From positions 148,977 to 212,976 of the forward strand of contig NZ_QPIJ01000002.1 of assembly GCF_003336665.1 (NCBI RefSeq): a DNA stretch of 64,000 nucleotides, read 5' to 3'. Shown piece after piece: positions 56,014 through 64,000 of this stretch. The translations under genes were made by a program, and so were the position numbers. The stretch is from Vreelandella rituensis. GTDB lineage: Bacteria > Pseudomonadota > Gammaproteobacteria > Pseudomonadales > Halomonadaceae. The notes beneath the pieces are model-generated. The model saw nothing but the letters and a program-made list of their open reading frames with translations, did not search any database and was not told where the DNA came from. Numbering within the stretch: position 1 is the first letter of the stretch; the number at the start of each line of letters is the position of its first letter.

Positions 56014-56055
56014 AACCACAATGGGGTGCCCTGAAAAGGACACCCCATTGTGGTT
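56014..56055 (-). terminator. 15-bp perfect inverted repeat, probable terminator
   Basis: AACCACAATGGGGTG and its complement with a 12-nt loop, between convergent rep and the cytochrome gene. On the minus strand the stem is followed shortly by CCTTTTTTAAA. Confidence 0.6.
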
Positions 56056-56107
56056 CAGACGCCTGGATAAGACGCTTTGGCTAGATCACCGCGCTGTCAG
56101 GTGCGTC

Positions 56108-56926
56108 TTATTGTGCTTCAGCCATCATATAATCAACGATCGCCTGCACTTCTTCATCCGCCAGGTTGGGATTACCCCCCTTGGCCGGCATCGCATTGAA
56201 GCCGTTAATCGCATGGTCATAGAGTGTGGCAGACCCTTTTTCCAGACGTGCCGCCCAAGCATCGGCATCACCCAAAATCGGGGCTCCGGCCACGCCATTG
56301 TCATGGCAGACGTTACAGCCACTGCTGGCATACAACAGCTCGCCATCCAGGCCGTTATCTTTTTCTGCGTGTACCGCTTCAGGTTCAACTTCAGCCTCTT
56401 CAACCCCTTCCTCATCGACCAGGGTAACGTCAGTCGTCGCTTCTTCTTCCGCCATCACTTCTTCGACGGCCTCACTTTCCTCGGGCACGTCCATTACCGG
56501 TTCCACCAGGTAAGCAACGGCGGCCCGCATTTCTTCATCGGAAAGGTTGGGATTGCCCCCACGCGGCGGCATGGCGCCGATACCGTTGATAGAGTGTTCG
56601 AGCAAGGTGGCGAAACCTTGAGCTTTTCGGTCCATCCAGGCTTCTTCAACGCCACGAATCGGCGCGCCGGCGGCACCGGTTTCGTGACACGCCATGCAGA
56701 CATTGTTGTAGATGCCGGCACCGTCGATTTCATCTCCACCGCCGCTAGCGGCTTGAGCCGGCGCGGAAGCTGTGCCGCAATCTTGCCCTTCGACACATAC
56801 TTCGCCTACCGGTTTGAGCCGCTCGGCAATTGCCTCACGATTCACTTCCGCCTGCGCGGTAGAGATCCCCGCGACGAAGCCCAACGCCGCCAGACCGCTC
56901 ATTATCAGCTTGAATTCCACTCTCAT
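56108..56926 (-). CDS. Exported diheme cytochrome c (cytochrome c5 type)
   Basis: A 272-residue protein with signal peptide (ending near AQA) and two cytochrome c domains. Haem sites are CMACH and CNVCH; axial methionines are in IGAMPPRGGNPNLSDEE and FNAMPAKGGNPNLADEE. The two near-identical domains are joined by a strongly acidic Glu/Val-rich linker. It likely shuttles electrons in the periplasm. The start is uncertain between 56926 and 56947. Confidence 0.88.
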   Translation of the reverse strand: MRVEFKLIMSGLAALGFVAGISTAQAEVNREAIAERLKPVGEVCVEGQDCGTASAPAQAASGGGDEIDGAGIYNNVCMACHETGAAGAPIRGVEEAWMDRKAQGFATLLEHSINGIGAMPPRGGNPNLSDEEMRAAVAYLVEPVMDVPEESEAVEEVMAEEEATTDVTLVDEEGVEEAEVEPEAVHAEKDNGLDGELLYASSGCNVCHDNGVAGAPILGDADAWAARLEKGSATLYDHAINGFNAMPAKGGNPNLADEEVQAIVDYMMAEAQ

Positions 56927-57136
56927 CACCTCTTGAGTTTTTCTCATCAAATTGCGCGCGTGGCGGCGCCGTAATCGGCAGTGTCTGACCGAGACGCCAT
57001 GACGTGCAAAGTCGGTAGTATACCGACAACGCAAACCGCTGGAAAATGCCCACTAAGGTCTCTTACGTCGCAAGGCGCCAATCTTCGGCAAATAGTTGCA
57101 GCAGGCCAGCTAAATACACGAATCCTTATCTTACTC

Positions 57137-58963
57137 CTATTCCACCGTCACACTTTTCGCCAGGTTGCGCGGCTGGTCCACATCGGTGCCCTTGAGTACC
57201 GCCACATGGTAGCTGAGTAGCTGCAGCGGCAGGGTGTAGAGCAGCGGAGCCAGGGCTTCATGCACATAGGGTAATGTCAGCACCTGAACCTCGGGCTCTT
57301 CGGTCATGCCGACGCTTTCATCGGCAAAGACGTACAAGAGCCCGCCCCGGGCACGCACTTCCTGGAGGTTGGATTTTAGCTTTTCCAGCAGGTCATCGTT
57401 GGGTGCCACGGCAATCACCGGCATTTCGCTGTCGACCAGCGCCAGGGGGCCGTGCTTGAGCTCACCGGCGGGATAGGCTTCAGCGTGAATGTAGGAAATT
57501 TCCTTGAGCTTGAGTGCGCCTTCCAAGGCGATGGGGAAATGCGCGCCACGTCCCAGAAACAAGGCATGGTGCTTTTCGGCAAAGGATTGGGCGAGGCTTT
57601 CTATCGCCGGGTCCAGTGCCAGTACCTCTTGGCATAGCTTTGGCAGGCCGCGAAGGGCGGTAATGATCTCGCGGTCAACCTTGCCTCCCTGTGCCCGGGC
57701 GATGGCCAGGGTCAGCAGCATCAGGGCCACCAGTTGCGTGGTGAATGCCTTGGTCGAGGCGACCCCGATTTCCGGCCCGGCGCGAGTCATCAGGCAAAGA
57801 TCGGATTCGCGTACCAGCGAGCTTCCCGGCACGTTGCAGATCGCCAGGCTGCCCACGTAACCGCGCGTCTTGGCAAAACGCAGCGCGGCCAGGGTATCGG
57901 CGGTTTCACCGGACTGGGAGAGCGTGACGAATAGCGTACCTTCGGGTACCACCACCTGACGATAGCGATATTCGGAGGCCACTTCCACCTGCACCGGCAC
58001 GCCGGCGTAGCGCTCCAGCCAGTAGCGTGCCACCAGGCCCGCATGGTAGCTGGTGCCGCAGGCGACGATATGAATTTGCTTGAGCGTCTGGAAATGCGCC
58101 ACAGCTTCGGGACCGAAGCTTTCCACCAGCACCCCCTCATCACTCAAGCGGCCTTCCAGGGCGGCGGCTATCACCTCCGGCTGCTCGAAAATTTCCTTGA
58201 GCATGTAGTGGCGGTAGTCACCCTTGCTGGCCGCACCATCGCCGTGTTCAAACGTATGCACCGGGCGCTCGACGACGTTACCCCGGCTATCGAACAGGGA
58301 AATTTTTCCACCTTCACGCAGCTCCACCACATCGCCTTCTTCCAGGTAGATAAAGCGGTCGGTGACCTGCAGCAGCGCCAAGGGGTCGGAGGCTAGAAAA
58401 GCCTCGTCGATTCCCACCCCCACCACCAAGGGGCTGCCTTGGCGTGCCCCCACCACCACGCTGGGGTCGCGGGTGCTCATCACGCCCAGCGCATAGGCCC
58501 CTTTCAGGGTCGCCAGGCACTGCTGCACGGCGGCCAAAAGTGACATGCCTTGCTGCTGCGTGTCGGCCAGAAGATGCGCCAACACTTCAGTATCGGTTTC
58601 CGAGGTGAAGAGGTAACCCTTGTCGCGTAGCGATTGTTTGAGCGATTGGTAATTTTCGATGATGCCGTTGTGCACCACGGCAATCCGCTCACTGGACTGA
58701 TGCGGATGGGCGTTGGCTTCACTGGGGCGACCATGGGTGGCCCAGCGCGTATGGGCAATGCCGCAGGTACCCGGCAGGGCCTGTTCGGTAAGGCAGGCTT
58801 CAAGCATCGCCACCTTGCCTTGAGCCCGATGGCGAGTCAGCTGATTGTCATGCAGTACGGTCATGCCGGCGGAATCGTATCCACGGTATTCCAGGCGTTT
58901 CAGACCTTCCAGCAAGATGCCTTGTACATTGCGTTGCGCCACGGCTGCGACGATGCCACACAT
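57137..58963 (-). CDS. glmS: Glutamine-fructose-6-phosphate aminotransferase (isomerizing)
   Basis: A 608-residue enzyme of UDP-GlcNAc synthesis. N-terminal nucleophile Cys in [17 protein letters not shown], then [18 protein letters not shown]; two SIS domains follow ([33 protein letters not shown]). The C-terminus ends NLAKSVTVE, the classic finish. It follows glmU. Confidence 0.96.
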   Translation of the reverse strand: MCGIVAAVAQRNVQGILLEGLKRLEYRGYDSAGMTVLHDNQLTRHRAQGKVAMLEACLTEQALPGTCGIAHTRWATHGRPSEANAHPHQSSERIAVVHNGIIENYQSLKQSLRDKGYLFTSETDTEVLAHLLADTQQQGMSLLAAVQQCLATLKGAYALGVMSTRDPSVVVGARQGSPLVVGVGIDEAFLASDPLALLQVTDRFIYLEEGDVVELREGGKISLFDSRGNVVERPVHTFEHGDGAASKGDYRHYMLKEIFEQPEVIAAALEGRLSDEGVLVESFGPEAVAHFQTLKQIHIVACGTSYHAGLVARYWLERYAGVPVQVEVASEYRYRQVVVPEGTLFVTLSQSGETADTLAALRFAKTRGYVGSLAICNVPGSSLVRESDLCLMTRAGPEIGVASTKAFTTQLVALMLLTLAIARAQGGKVDREIITALRGLPKLCQEVLALDPAIESLAQSFAEKHHALFLGRGAHFPIALEGALKLKEISYIHAEAYPAGELKHGPLALVDSEMPVIAVAPNDDLLEKLKSNLQEVRARGGLLYVFADESVGMTEEPEVQVLTLPYVHEALAPLLYTLPLQLLSYHVAVLKGTDVDQPRNLAKSVTVE

Positions 58964-59048
58964 ACCCTTCTCCTTGTTCAGTGAGCATTAACGGGCAGTG
59001 AGCCCTGTTTAGCTAACCATCTGCTCTTGATATACCGACCCTGAAATA

Positions 59049-60416
59049 TCAGAGTTCTTCCTTGCTTGGGCGTGGCCAATCAGGCTTGTTGATCTGGCGG
59101 CCACGGGTTACGGCCAAGGAGTGGTCGGCGACATCCTTGGCAATGGTGGAACCCGCGCCTATGGTCGCGCCTCGGCCGATGCTCACCGGTGCCACCAGCG
59201 CGGTGTTGGAGCCGATAAAGGCACCGTCACCCATCCAGGTATGATGCTTGTTGGCGCCATCGTAATTGCAGGTAATGGTACCTGCGCCGACATTGACCTC
59301 TCGCCCCAGACTGGCGTCACCCACATAACTCAAGTGATTGATCTTGCTTCCTTCTCCCACATCGGCATTCTTGGTTTCGACGAAATTGCCGACCTTTGCC
59401 TTGACCGCCAGGCGCGTGCCGGGGCGCAGCCGGGCAAAGGGCCCGATCTGATTGAGCCCCGCCGCCACGGCGCCATCAATCACACTATGGGCCTCGATCA
59501 CACTTTCAGCGCCCAGAGTACTGTTGCGGATCATGCAGTAAGGGCCGATACGCACGCCCTCTCCCAGCTCCACCTCGCCTTCGAAGACACAGCCGATATC
59601 GATCTCGACATCATGACCGCAGGTCAGCTTGCCGCGTACATCCAGCCGCGCCGGATCGGCCAGCGCCACGCCTTGCTCCATCAAGGTTTCAGCCACCCCG
59701 AGTTGATAGGCCCGTTCCAGGCGCGCCATCTGGGCACGGTTGTTGACCCCCTCCACTTCCACTGCCGTTGCCGGCTGGGCGGTGGCCACCTTGACGCCAT
59801 CAGCGGCGGCCATGGCAATCACATCGGTCAGGTAATATTCCCCCTGTGCATTCTCGGCGGAAAGCCGCGGCAACCAGCGCTTGAGCTGCTTGGCAGTCAT
59901 GGCCATGATGCCGGTATTGCACTCCTTCACTGCGCGCTCGTTTTCCGAGGCATCCTTGTGCTCGACGATCGCCACCGCCTCGCCTTCGGCATTACGCAAG
60001 ATTCGCCCGTAGCCGGAGGAGTCTGGCAAGGTGACCGTCAACAGCCCCATATGCTGTTCATCGACTTGATCCAGCAACGCCGCCAGGGTGTCGCGGCGAA
60101 TCAAGGGCACATCCCCGTAGAGCACCAACACCTTGCCGCTCCCCAGGCCATCGAGCGCCTGCGCCACGGCATGGCCGGTGCCTTTCTGTTCCGCTTGCAG
60201 CACGAAGCGAGCCTGAGTGTCGGCCAAGGCTTCACGAAGTTGCTCGGCGCCGTGGCCGATCACCACGTGCAAGCGCTCAGGGGTCAGCTTGTCGGCAGTG
60301 TCCAATACATGGCGCACCATCGGTTTTCCCGCCAGGCTATGCAGCACCTTGGGACGATTGGAGCGCATCCGTGTGCCCTTTCCCGCTGCCAGTATCACCA
60401 CATCGAGTTCGTGCAT
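59049..60416 (-). CDS. glmU: Bifunctional GlmU (uridyltransferase/acetyltransferase)
   Basis: A 455-residue enzyme giving UDP-GlcNAc. The uridyltransferase half begins VVILAAGKGTRMRSNRPKVLH (core LAAGKGTRM); the C-terminal left-handed beta helix of hexapeptide repeats holds the catalytic histidine region (KINHLSYVGDASLG) and NYDGANKHHTWMGDGAFIG. GAGGAG lies in the end of apbE, 5 nt before the ATG. Confidence 0.95.
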   Translation of the reverse strand: MHELDVVILAAGKGTRMRSNRPKVLHSLAGKPMVRHVLDTADKLTPERLHVVIGHGAEQLREALADTQARFVLQAEQKGTGHAVAQALDGLGSGKVLVLYGDVPLIRRDTLAALLDQVDEQHMGLLTVTLPDSSGYGRILRNAEGEAVAIVEHKDASENERAVKECNTGIMAMTAKQLKRWLPRLSAENAQGEYYLTDVIAMAAADGVKVATAQPATAVEVEGVNNRAQMARLERAYQLGVAETLMEQGVALADPARLDVRGKLTCGHDVEIDIGCVFEGEVELGEGVRIGPYCMIRNSTLGAESVIEAHSVIDGAVAAGLNQIGPFARLRPGTRLAVKAKVGNFVETKNADVGEGSKINHLSYVGDASLGREVNVGAGTITCNYDGANKHHTWMGDGAFIGSNTALVAPVSIGRGATIGAGSTIAKDVADHSLAVTRGRQINKPDWPRPSKEEL

Positions 60417-60417
60417 G

Positions 60418-61530
60418 TTACTCCTCATTATCAGTGCCGAGTGGCTCAGCGTCGCCATGCACGATTTCCAGTTCATCGAGCAATTCAGCCCCGAAGTGGT
60501 CGGCAAAGGCAGGGCTGGCCACACTTTTCCAATCATTCTCGTCGCGTATCAGCATCAATACCTTGAGCTTCTGTTCCTGTGCCAGCGCCATGCCCTCTTT
60601 CTCTCCCAATACCATCAAGGCCGTGGCCCAGGCGTCCGCCCAGGCATTGGAGGGATGCACCACCGACACCGAGGCCAGTTGATGGTCGATCGGTTTTCCG
60701 GTACGTGGGTCGATAGTGTGTGAAAAACGCCGACCGTCTTGTTCAAAGTAGTTGCGATAGTCGCCCGACGTCGCCACCGAGACCTCGTGCAGCGGTAAAA
60801 CATGCTGGGCTTGCTGTCGTCCGTCTTCGGGTACTTCTATACCGATTCGCCAAGGTGTCTGTTGCTGATGGTCGCGATAGCCACGCACAGCCAGCTCGCC
60901 CCCGATGTTGATCAGGTAATGCTCGATATCCTGGTTATCCAGGTACGCTGCGGCCCGGTCGGTACCGTGCCCTTTGGCGACGGCGGAAAGATCGATGAAC
61001 ACATCCCGGGTACGCCGTGCCTGCATGTTCTGGGTATCGACGTCTAGGGCGTCATAGCCGACTTCCTCCAGCCGCTGCTGCAACACGGCTTCGTCAGGCG
61101 TCTTGCTTGGGCGCGCTTCAGGACCGAAACTCCACAAGTTGACCAAGCCCCCAACAGTGACATCAAAGGCGCCTTGGCTGGCTTCGGCAACCGTCTGGCT
61201 GATCGCCATAACATCAATCAGTTCATTGGAGAGCGGTTGCCATTCATTCAGCGGCGCCCGGCTGAAAATGACCAGTTCGGAATCATCACGGTAGGTGGAC
61301 ATGGCCTGATCCACGCGCTCCAGTTCCTCCACCAAGCCTGTCTCGAGCTCGCGGGCCTGGCCTTGTGTCAAAGGGTCAACGACGGTCAGCTGATAAAAGC
61401 TACCGAAAATACTCCCTTCCAGACGTACCGGTGATTCCAGCGGCCGGTCGTTTTCCGAACAACCGGTAAGCGCGATCAACACCACGCCGAGACACCCTGC
61501 CAGTAACGTCCGAAGCCCATCGTGCTTCAT
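60418..61530 (-). CDS. apbE: FAD:protein FMN transferase (ApbE family lipoprotein)
   Basis: A 370-residue periplasmic lipoprotein (lipobox LTGC). MSTYRDDSELVIFSR, FDVTVGGLVNLWSFGP, IDLSAVAKGHGTDRAA and HTIDPRTGKPI are ApbE blocks, with the metal-binding aspartate near NAWADAWATALMV. It attaches FMN to NqrB/NqrC or RnfG-type proteins. No nqr or rnf genes are in view. Its stop lies 1 base before glmU. Confidence 0.92.
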   Translation of the reverse strand: MKHDGLRTLLAGCLGVVLIALTGCSENDRPLESPVRLEGSIFGSFYQLTVVDPLTQGQARELETGLVEELERVDQAMSTYRDDSELVIFSRAPLNEWQPLSNELIDVMAISQTVAEASQGAFDVTVGGLVNLWSFGPEARPSKTPDEAVLQQRLEEVGYDALDVDTQNMQARRTRDVFIDLSAVAKGHGTDRAAAYLDNQDIEHYLINIGGELAVRGYRDHQQQTPWRIGIEVPEDGRQQAQHVLPLHEVSVATSGDYRNYFEQDGRRFSHTIDPRTGKPIDHQLASVSVVHPSNAWADAWATALMVLGEKEGMALAQEQKLKVLMLIRDENDWKSVASPAFADHFGAELLDELEIVHGDAEPLGTDNEE

Positions 61531-61548
61531 TATATTTACCTTGCCCTT

Positions 61549-61593
61549 AGAAATGAAAAATTCAGAAATGAAAAATTCAGAAATGAAAGAACC
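61549..61593 (-). repeat. 15-bp tandem repeat, three copies, between uppP and apbE
   Basis: AGAAATGAAAAATTC twice and AGAAATGAAAGAACC once, end to end. The repeat covers the uppP stop and lies about 18 bp before the apbE start. Confidence 0.92.
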
Positions 61594-62377
61594 AAAGCAA
61601 CCAGATCCCGAATACCACGCGATAGACCACGAAAGGCTGCATACCGACTTTCTTGATCAGCACCAGAAAGTAATGAATACACAGATAGGCGCTAAGCCCG
61701 GATAATAGCGTACCCCAAATCATCGCGGGCCAATCGATCAGCTGGGGTTGGCGAAACAAGCCTACCGTCTCCAAACCACCAGCCAACACGATCACCGGAA
61801 TCGACATCAGAAACGAGAAGCGTGCGGCACCTTCCCGGCTCATCCCCAACATTAGCGCAGCGGTAATGGTAATGCCTGAGCGTGAGGTTCCGGGAATCAA
61901 GGCCAATACCTGGGCACCCCCGATCCACACGGCATCTTTCCACCCCAGCTGGTATTCCGTCCGCGTTCCTCGCTTACGAAAATCGGCATAGCCCAACAAC
62001 AGGCCGAAGCCGATCAGACTGATGCCGATAATCAGCGTGGCGCGCATGCTCGAGGAAATCAGGTCATGAAACACCAGCCCGACGACACACACCGGTAGAG
62101 TGGCCAAGGCCACCCAGAACCCCAGCCGGGCATCTTCGTCCACGCCCTTGCCGCTCACCGCAGCCAGGCTGCTTTGCAGCACGCGCCATAATTCATGACG
62201 AAAATACACCACCACCGCCGTGAGACTGCCGATATGCAGCGCGACATCAAACGCTAGCCCTTGATCATCCCAAGGCGTCAGTTCCGGCACCAGAATCAAG
62301 TGAGCGGAACTGGAAACAGGCAGGAACTCGGTGAGCCCTTGAATCACCGCCAAGACAACAATCTGAAGCCAATCCAT
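61577..62377 (-). CDS. uppP: Undecaprenyl-diphosphatase UppP (BacA)
   Basis: A 266-residue membrane phosphatase that recycles undecaprenyl diphosphate. GLTEFLPVSSSAHLIL near the N-terminus and LIPGTSRSGITITAALMLG are the two catalytic signature motifs. Eight or so hydrophobic helices. Its last codons are part of the 15-bp repeat. Confidence 0.95.
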   Translation of the reverse strand: MDWLQIVVLAVIQGLTEFLPVSSSAHLILVPELTPWDDQGLAFDVALHIGSLTAVVVYFRHELWRVLQSSLAAVSGKGVDEDARLGFWVALATLPVCVVGLVFHDLISSSMRATLIIGISLIGFGLLLGYADFRKRGTRTEYQLGWKDAVWIGGAQVLALIPGTSRSGITITAALMLGMSREGAARFSFLMSIPVIVLAGGLETVGLFRQPQLIDWPAMIWGTLLSGLSAYLCIHYFLVLIKKVGMQPFVVYRVVFGIWLLWFFHF

Positions 62378-62566
62378 AAACCTTCCCGAAGTAAACTGTC
62401 TGTAGAAAAGAAACGCTGACTAATCACATTATGTAACGCAAACAATCCAAAAGGATACACTTACCTGGCTGATTTGTCCGTGGGCTTTGATCGTACATTG
62501 CCTGGAGTAGCGATGTGAACGACGAAGCCTTAATATCGTTAATCGAAATTTCTTGCGACGTTGGTA

Positions 62567-63742
62567 ATGAGTCACTCCATGGCACCACAGAACCAAAACA
62601 CCCACGAGGCCAAGCGGGTTACCTATATCGGTGCCTGGCTGGACGGCTTGCTGAGTATTGTCAAAGTTGCGGTGGGCTTTCTTGTTGGCTCGGCGGCACT
62701 GATCGCCGATGGCATCCATTCCCTTTCAGACCTGGTGACCGATGGTTTTGTCCTGGCGGCTATTCACTACGGGCGTCAGGAGCCTGACAAGGACCACCAT
62801 TACGGTCACGGCCGGATCGAGACCTTGGCGACCCTGCTGCTCGGCAGCGTACTGATCTTCGTCGCCGGGGGTATTGCCTGGTCGAGCCTGAATCGTCTGC
62901 TCAGCGGCACCGAGGTCAACGCACCCGGGATTATCGCCATTGGTATTACGCTCATCGCCCTGCTCAGCAAAGAATGGATCTTTCGCTATACCATGCGCGT
63001 TGCCAAACGCGTGCAGTCCAGGCTTTTGGAAGCCAATGCCTGGCACTCGCGCAGCGATGCCCTCTCTACCGCCGTTGTCCTGGTGGCGTTGATTGGCGCG
63101 CAGTTTGGCTTGGGCTGGTTGGATGCGGTTGCCGCGATTATCGTGGGTCTGCTGGTGGGCAAGGTGGGGTGGGACCTGTTGTGGGAGTCCGCCCGGGAAC
63201 TGGTGGATACCGCCTTGCCCGAAGATGCGCAACACAAGATGCATGAAGTTGCTGAAAGCGTGCCGGGCGTTGAAAACGTGCATGACCTGAGAACGCGCCA
63301 ATCGGCAGGCTGGGCCATGGTCGATCTGCATGTCGTGGTAGGCTCGCGCATCAGTGTTTCGGAGGCTCATGAGATCGGCAATGAAGTCAGCCGGCGCCTG
63401 AGGCGTACCTACCCGGCACTGACCGATGTGACCTTTCACATCGACCCCGAAGACGACCAAGGCGAGGGCGATCCCAGCCGTTTTCCCGGCTTGCCGCTGC
63501 GCCCCGAGGTGGAAGCTGCCTTGGACCAACGCTGGTCGGATTTACCCATCTGGCATACTCTCACCGAGCTGCAGCTGCATTACCTGAATGACAAGGTCTC
63601 GGTTTCATTGATTATTGATGATGCGGTGAACCAGCCTCCACAATGCCTTGCCAGCCAGCTAAAAGCGCTCGCTAGCGATATCGAATGGTTAGACGACGTG
63701 GAGATACTGTTTATTACTCGCGCTGCAAGCAATGCGCTTTGA
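62567..63742 (+). CDS. Cation diffusion facilitator (FieF-like) metal exporter
   Basis: A 391-residue CDF transporter with six helices. The metal-site aspartates lie in LIADGIHSLSDLVTD and the helix V HxxxD in AWHSRSDALSTAVV, giving a DD-HD-type site. It has the C-terminal cytoplasmic metallochaperone-like domain and about 90 residues beyond. The metal (Fe, Zn or Mn) cannot be told. A TTG at 62561 is an alternative start. Confidence 0.9.
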   Translation: MSHSMAPQNQNTHEAKRVTYIGAWLDGLLSIVKVAVGFLVGSAALIADGIHSLSDLVTDGFVLAAIHYGRQEPDKDHHYGHGRIETLATLLLGSVLIFVAGGIAWSSLNRLLSGTEVNAPGIIAIGITLIALLSKEWIFRYTMRVAKRVQSRLLEANAWHSRSDALSTAVVLVALIGAQFGLGWLDAVAAIIVGLLVGKVGWDLLWESARELVDTALPEDAQHKMHEVAESVPGVENVHDLRTRQSAGWAMVDLHVVVGSRISVSEAHEIGNEVSRRLRRTYPALTDVTFHIDPEDDQGEGDPSRFPGLPLRPEVEAALDQRWSDLPIWHTLTELQLHYLNDKVSVSLIIDDAVNQPPQCLASQLKALASDIEWLDDVEILFITRAASNAL

Positions 63743-63979
63743 TACCAAGCGATTAACTGGGTGGCTGGGACAATGGCAGCCGCCTCCCTGGCACGCTTTG
63801 TTACTGCGTACCGTACTCTACAGTGGCCTATGGTGGGTTCTTACGGAAGGCAAGGGAAGTGGATGGATAGGTATTGCATGAGCTATGGTGACTTCTGGTG
63901 TATGGGAGGAAGTAGGAAGGGTGGCGTATCCTGTTGATTGATCACGACCAAGATCTCAACCAACAAGAGTGGATACGCC
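63743..63979 (+). other. Intergenic region and probable left end of an insertion sequence
   Basis: No gene is seen. At 63923-63931 GGCGTATCC and at 63971-63979 GGATACGCC form an inverted repeat just before an ATG at the window edge, the usual look of an IS left end with its transposase start. The family is not certain; IS256-like is a guess. Confidence 0.45.
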
Positions 63980-64000
63980 ATGACCGATTCTACCCTCCAA
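63980..64000 (+). CDS. Possible transposase start, cut by the window edge
   Basis: ATG and six further codons (MTDSTLQ) follow the inverted repeat. Too little is visible for a real identification. Confidence 0.3.

Overview
The window is a chromosomal segment of a GC-rich gammaproteobacterium, most like a halophilic Halomonas relative. I base this on gene order: lptM-lysA-dapF-DUF484-xerC, hemCDXY, oxyR-recG, ubiA-ubiC-rubredoxin reductase-HU, gmk-rpoZ-spoT-ridA and rph-crc-pyrE all follow the pseudomonad/halomonad arrangement, and protein motifs agree. This is family knowledge plus reading; no database search was run. No rRNA, tRNA or CRISPR array was seen.

Layout. 1-2.4 kb: end of phoU facing phoBR. 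2.4-7.8 kb: a tightly overlapping minus-strand run argH-lptM-lysA-dapF-DUF484-xerC. 8-12.6 kb: hemC-hemD-hemX-hemY. 12.7-18.9 kb: an L,D-transpeptidase and a two-partner secretion pair (TpsB/TpsA) with an AT-rich upstream region. 18.9-31.3 kb: aroQ, two tandem fluoride-channel genes, a DUF72 protein, an NSS Na+ symporter, a lipoamide-dehydrogenase-like flavoprotein, hexR, uvrD, an orphan TRAP binding protein, a thioesterase, cysZ and a PCuAC copper chaperone. 31.3-46.5 kb: housekeeping genes (ubiA, ubiC, rubredoxin reductase, HU, FUSC transporter, recG, oxyR, spoT, rpoZ, gmk, a DNA glycosylase). 46.6-50.9 kb: an accessory zone with a Crp/Fnr regulator behind a nine-copy pentanucleotide repeat, a decayed TnpB element, yicC, and a complete IscB/omega-RNA element wedged between yicC and rph. 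50.9-64 kb: rph, crc, pyrE, trmL, rep, a diheme cytochrome c, glmS, glmU, apbE, uppP, a CDF metal transporter and the left end of an insertion sequence cut by the window edge.

The most interesting material is (1) an apparently intact IscB nuclease with a HEARO-type omega RNA whose helices can be traced in the sequence; (2) two internally deleted TnpB elements that keep both ends and the 3' RNA-coding end, one of which entered the last sense codon of ubiA and rebuilt a synonymous codon plus a new stop; and (3) a recurring pattern of different short tandem repeats (units of 5 to 18 bp) placed in leaders just upstream of start codons, which standard annotation would miss.
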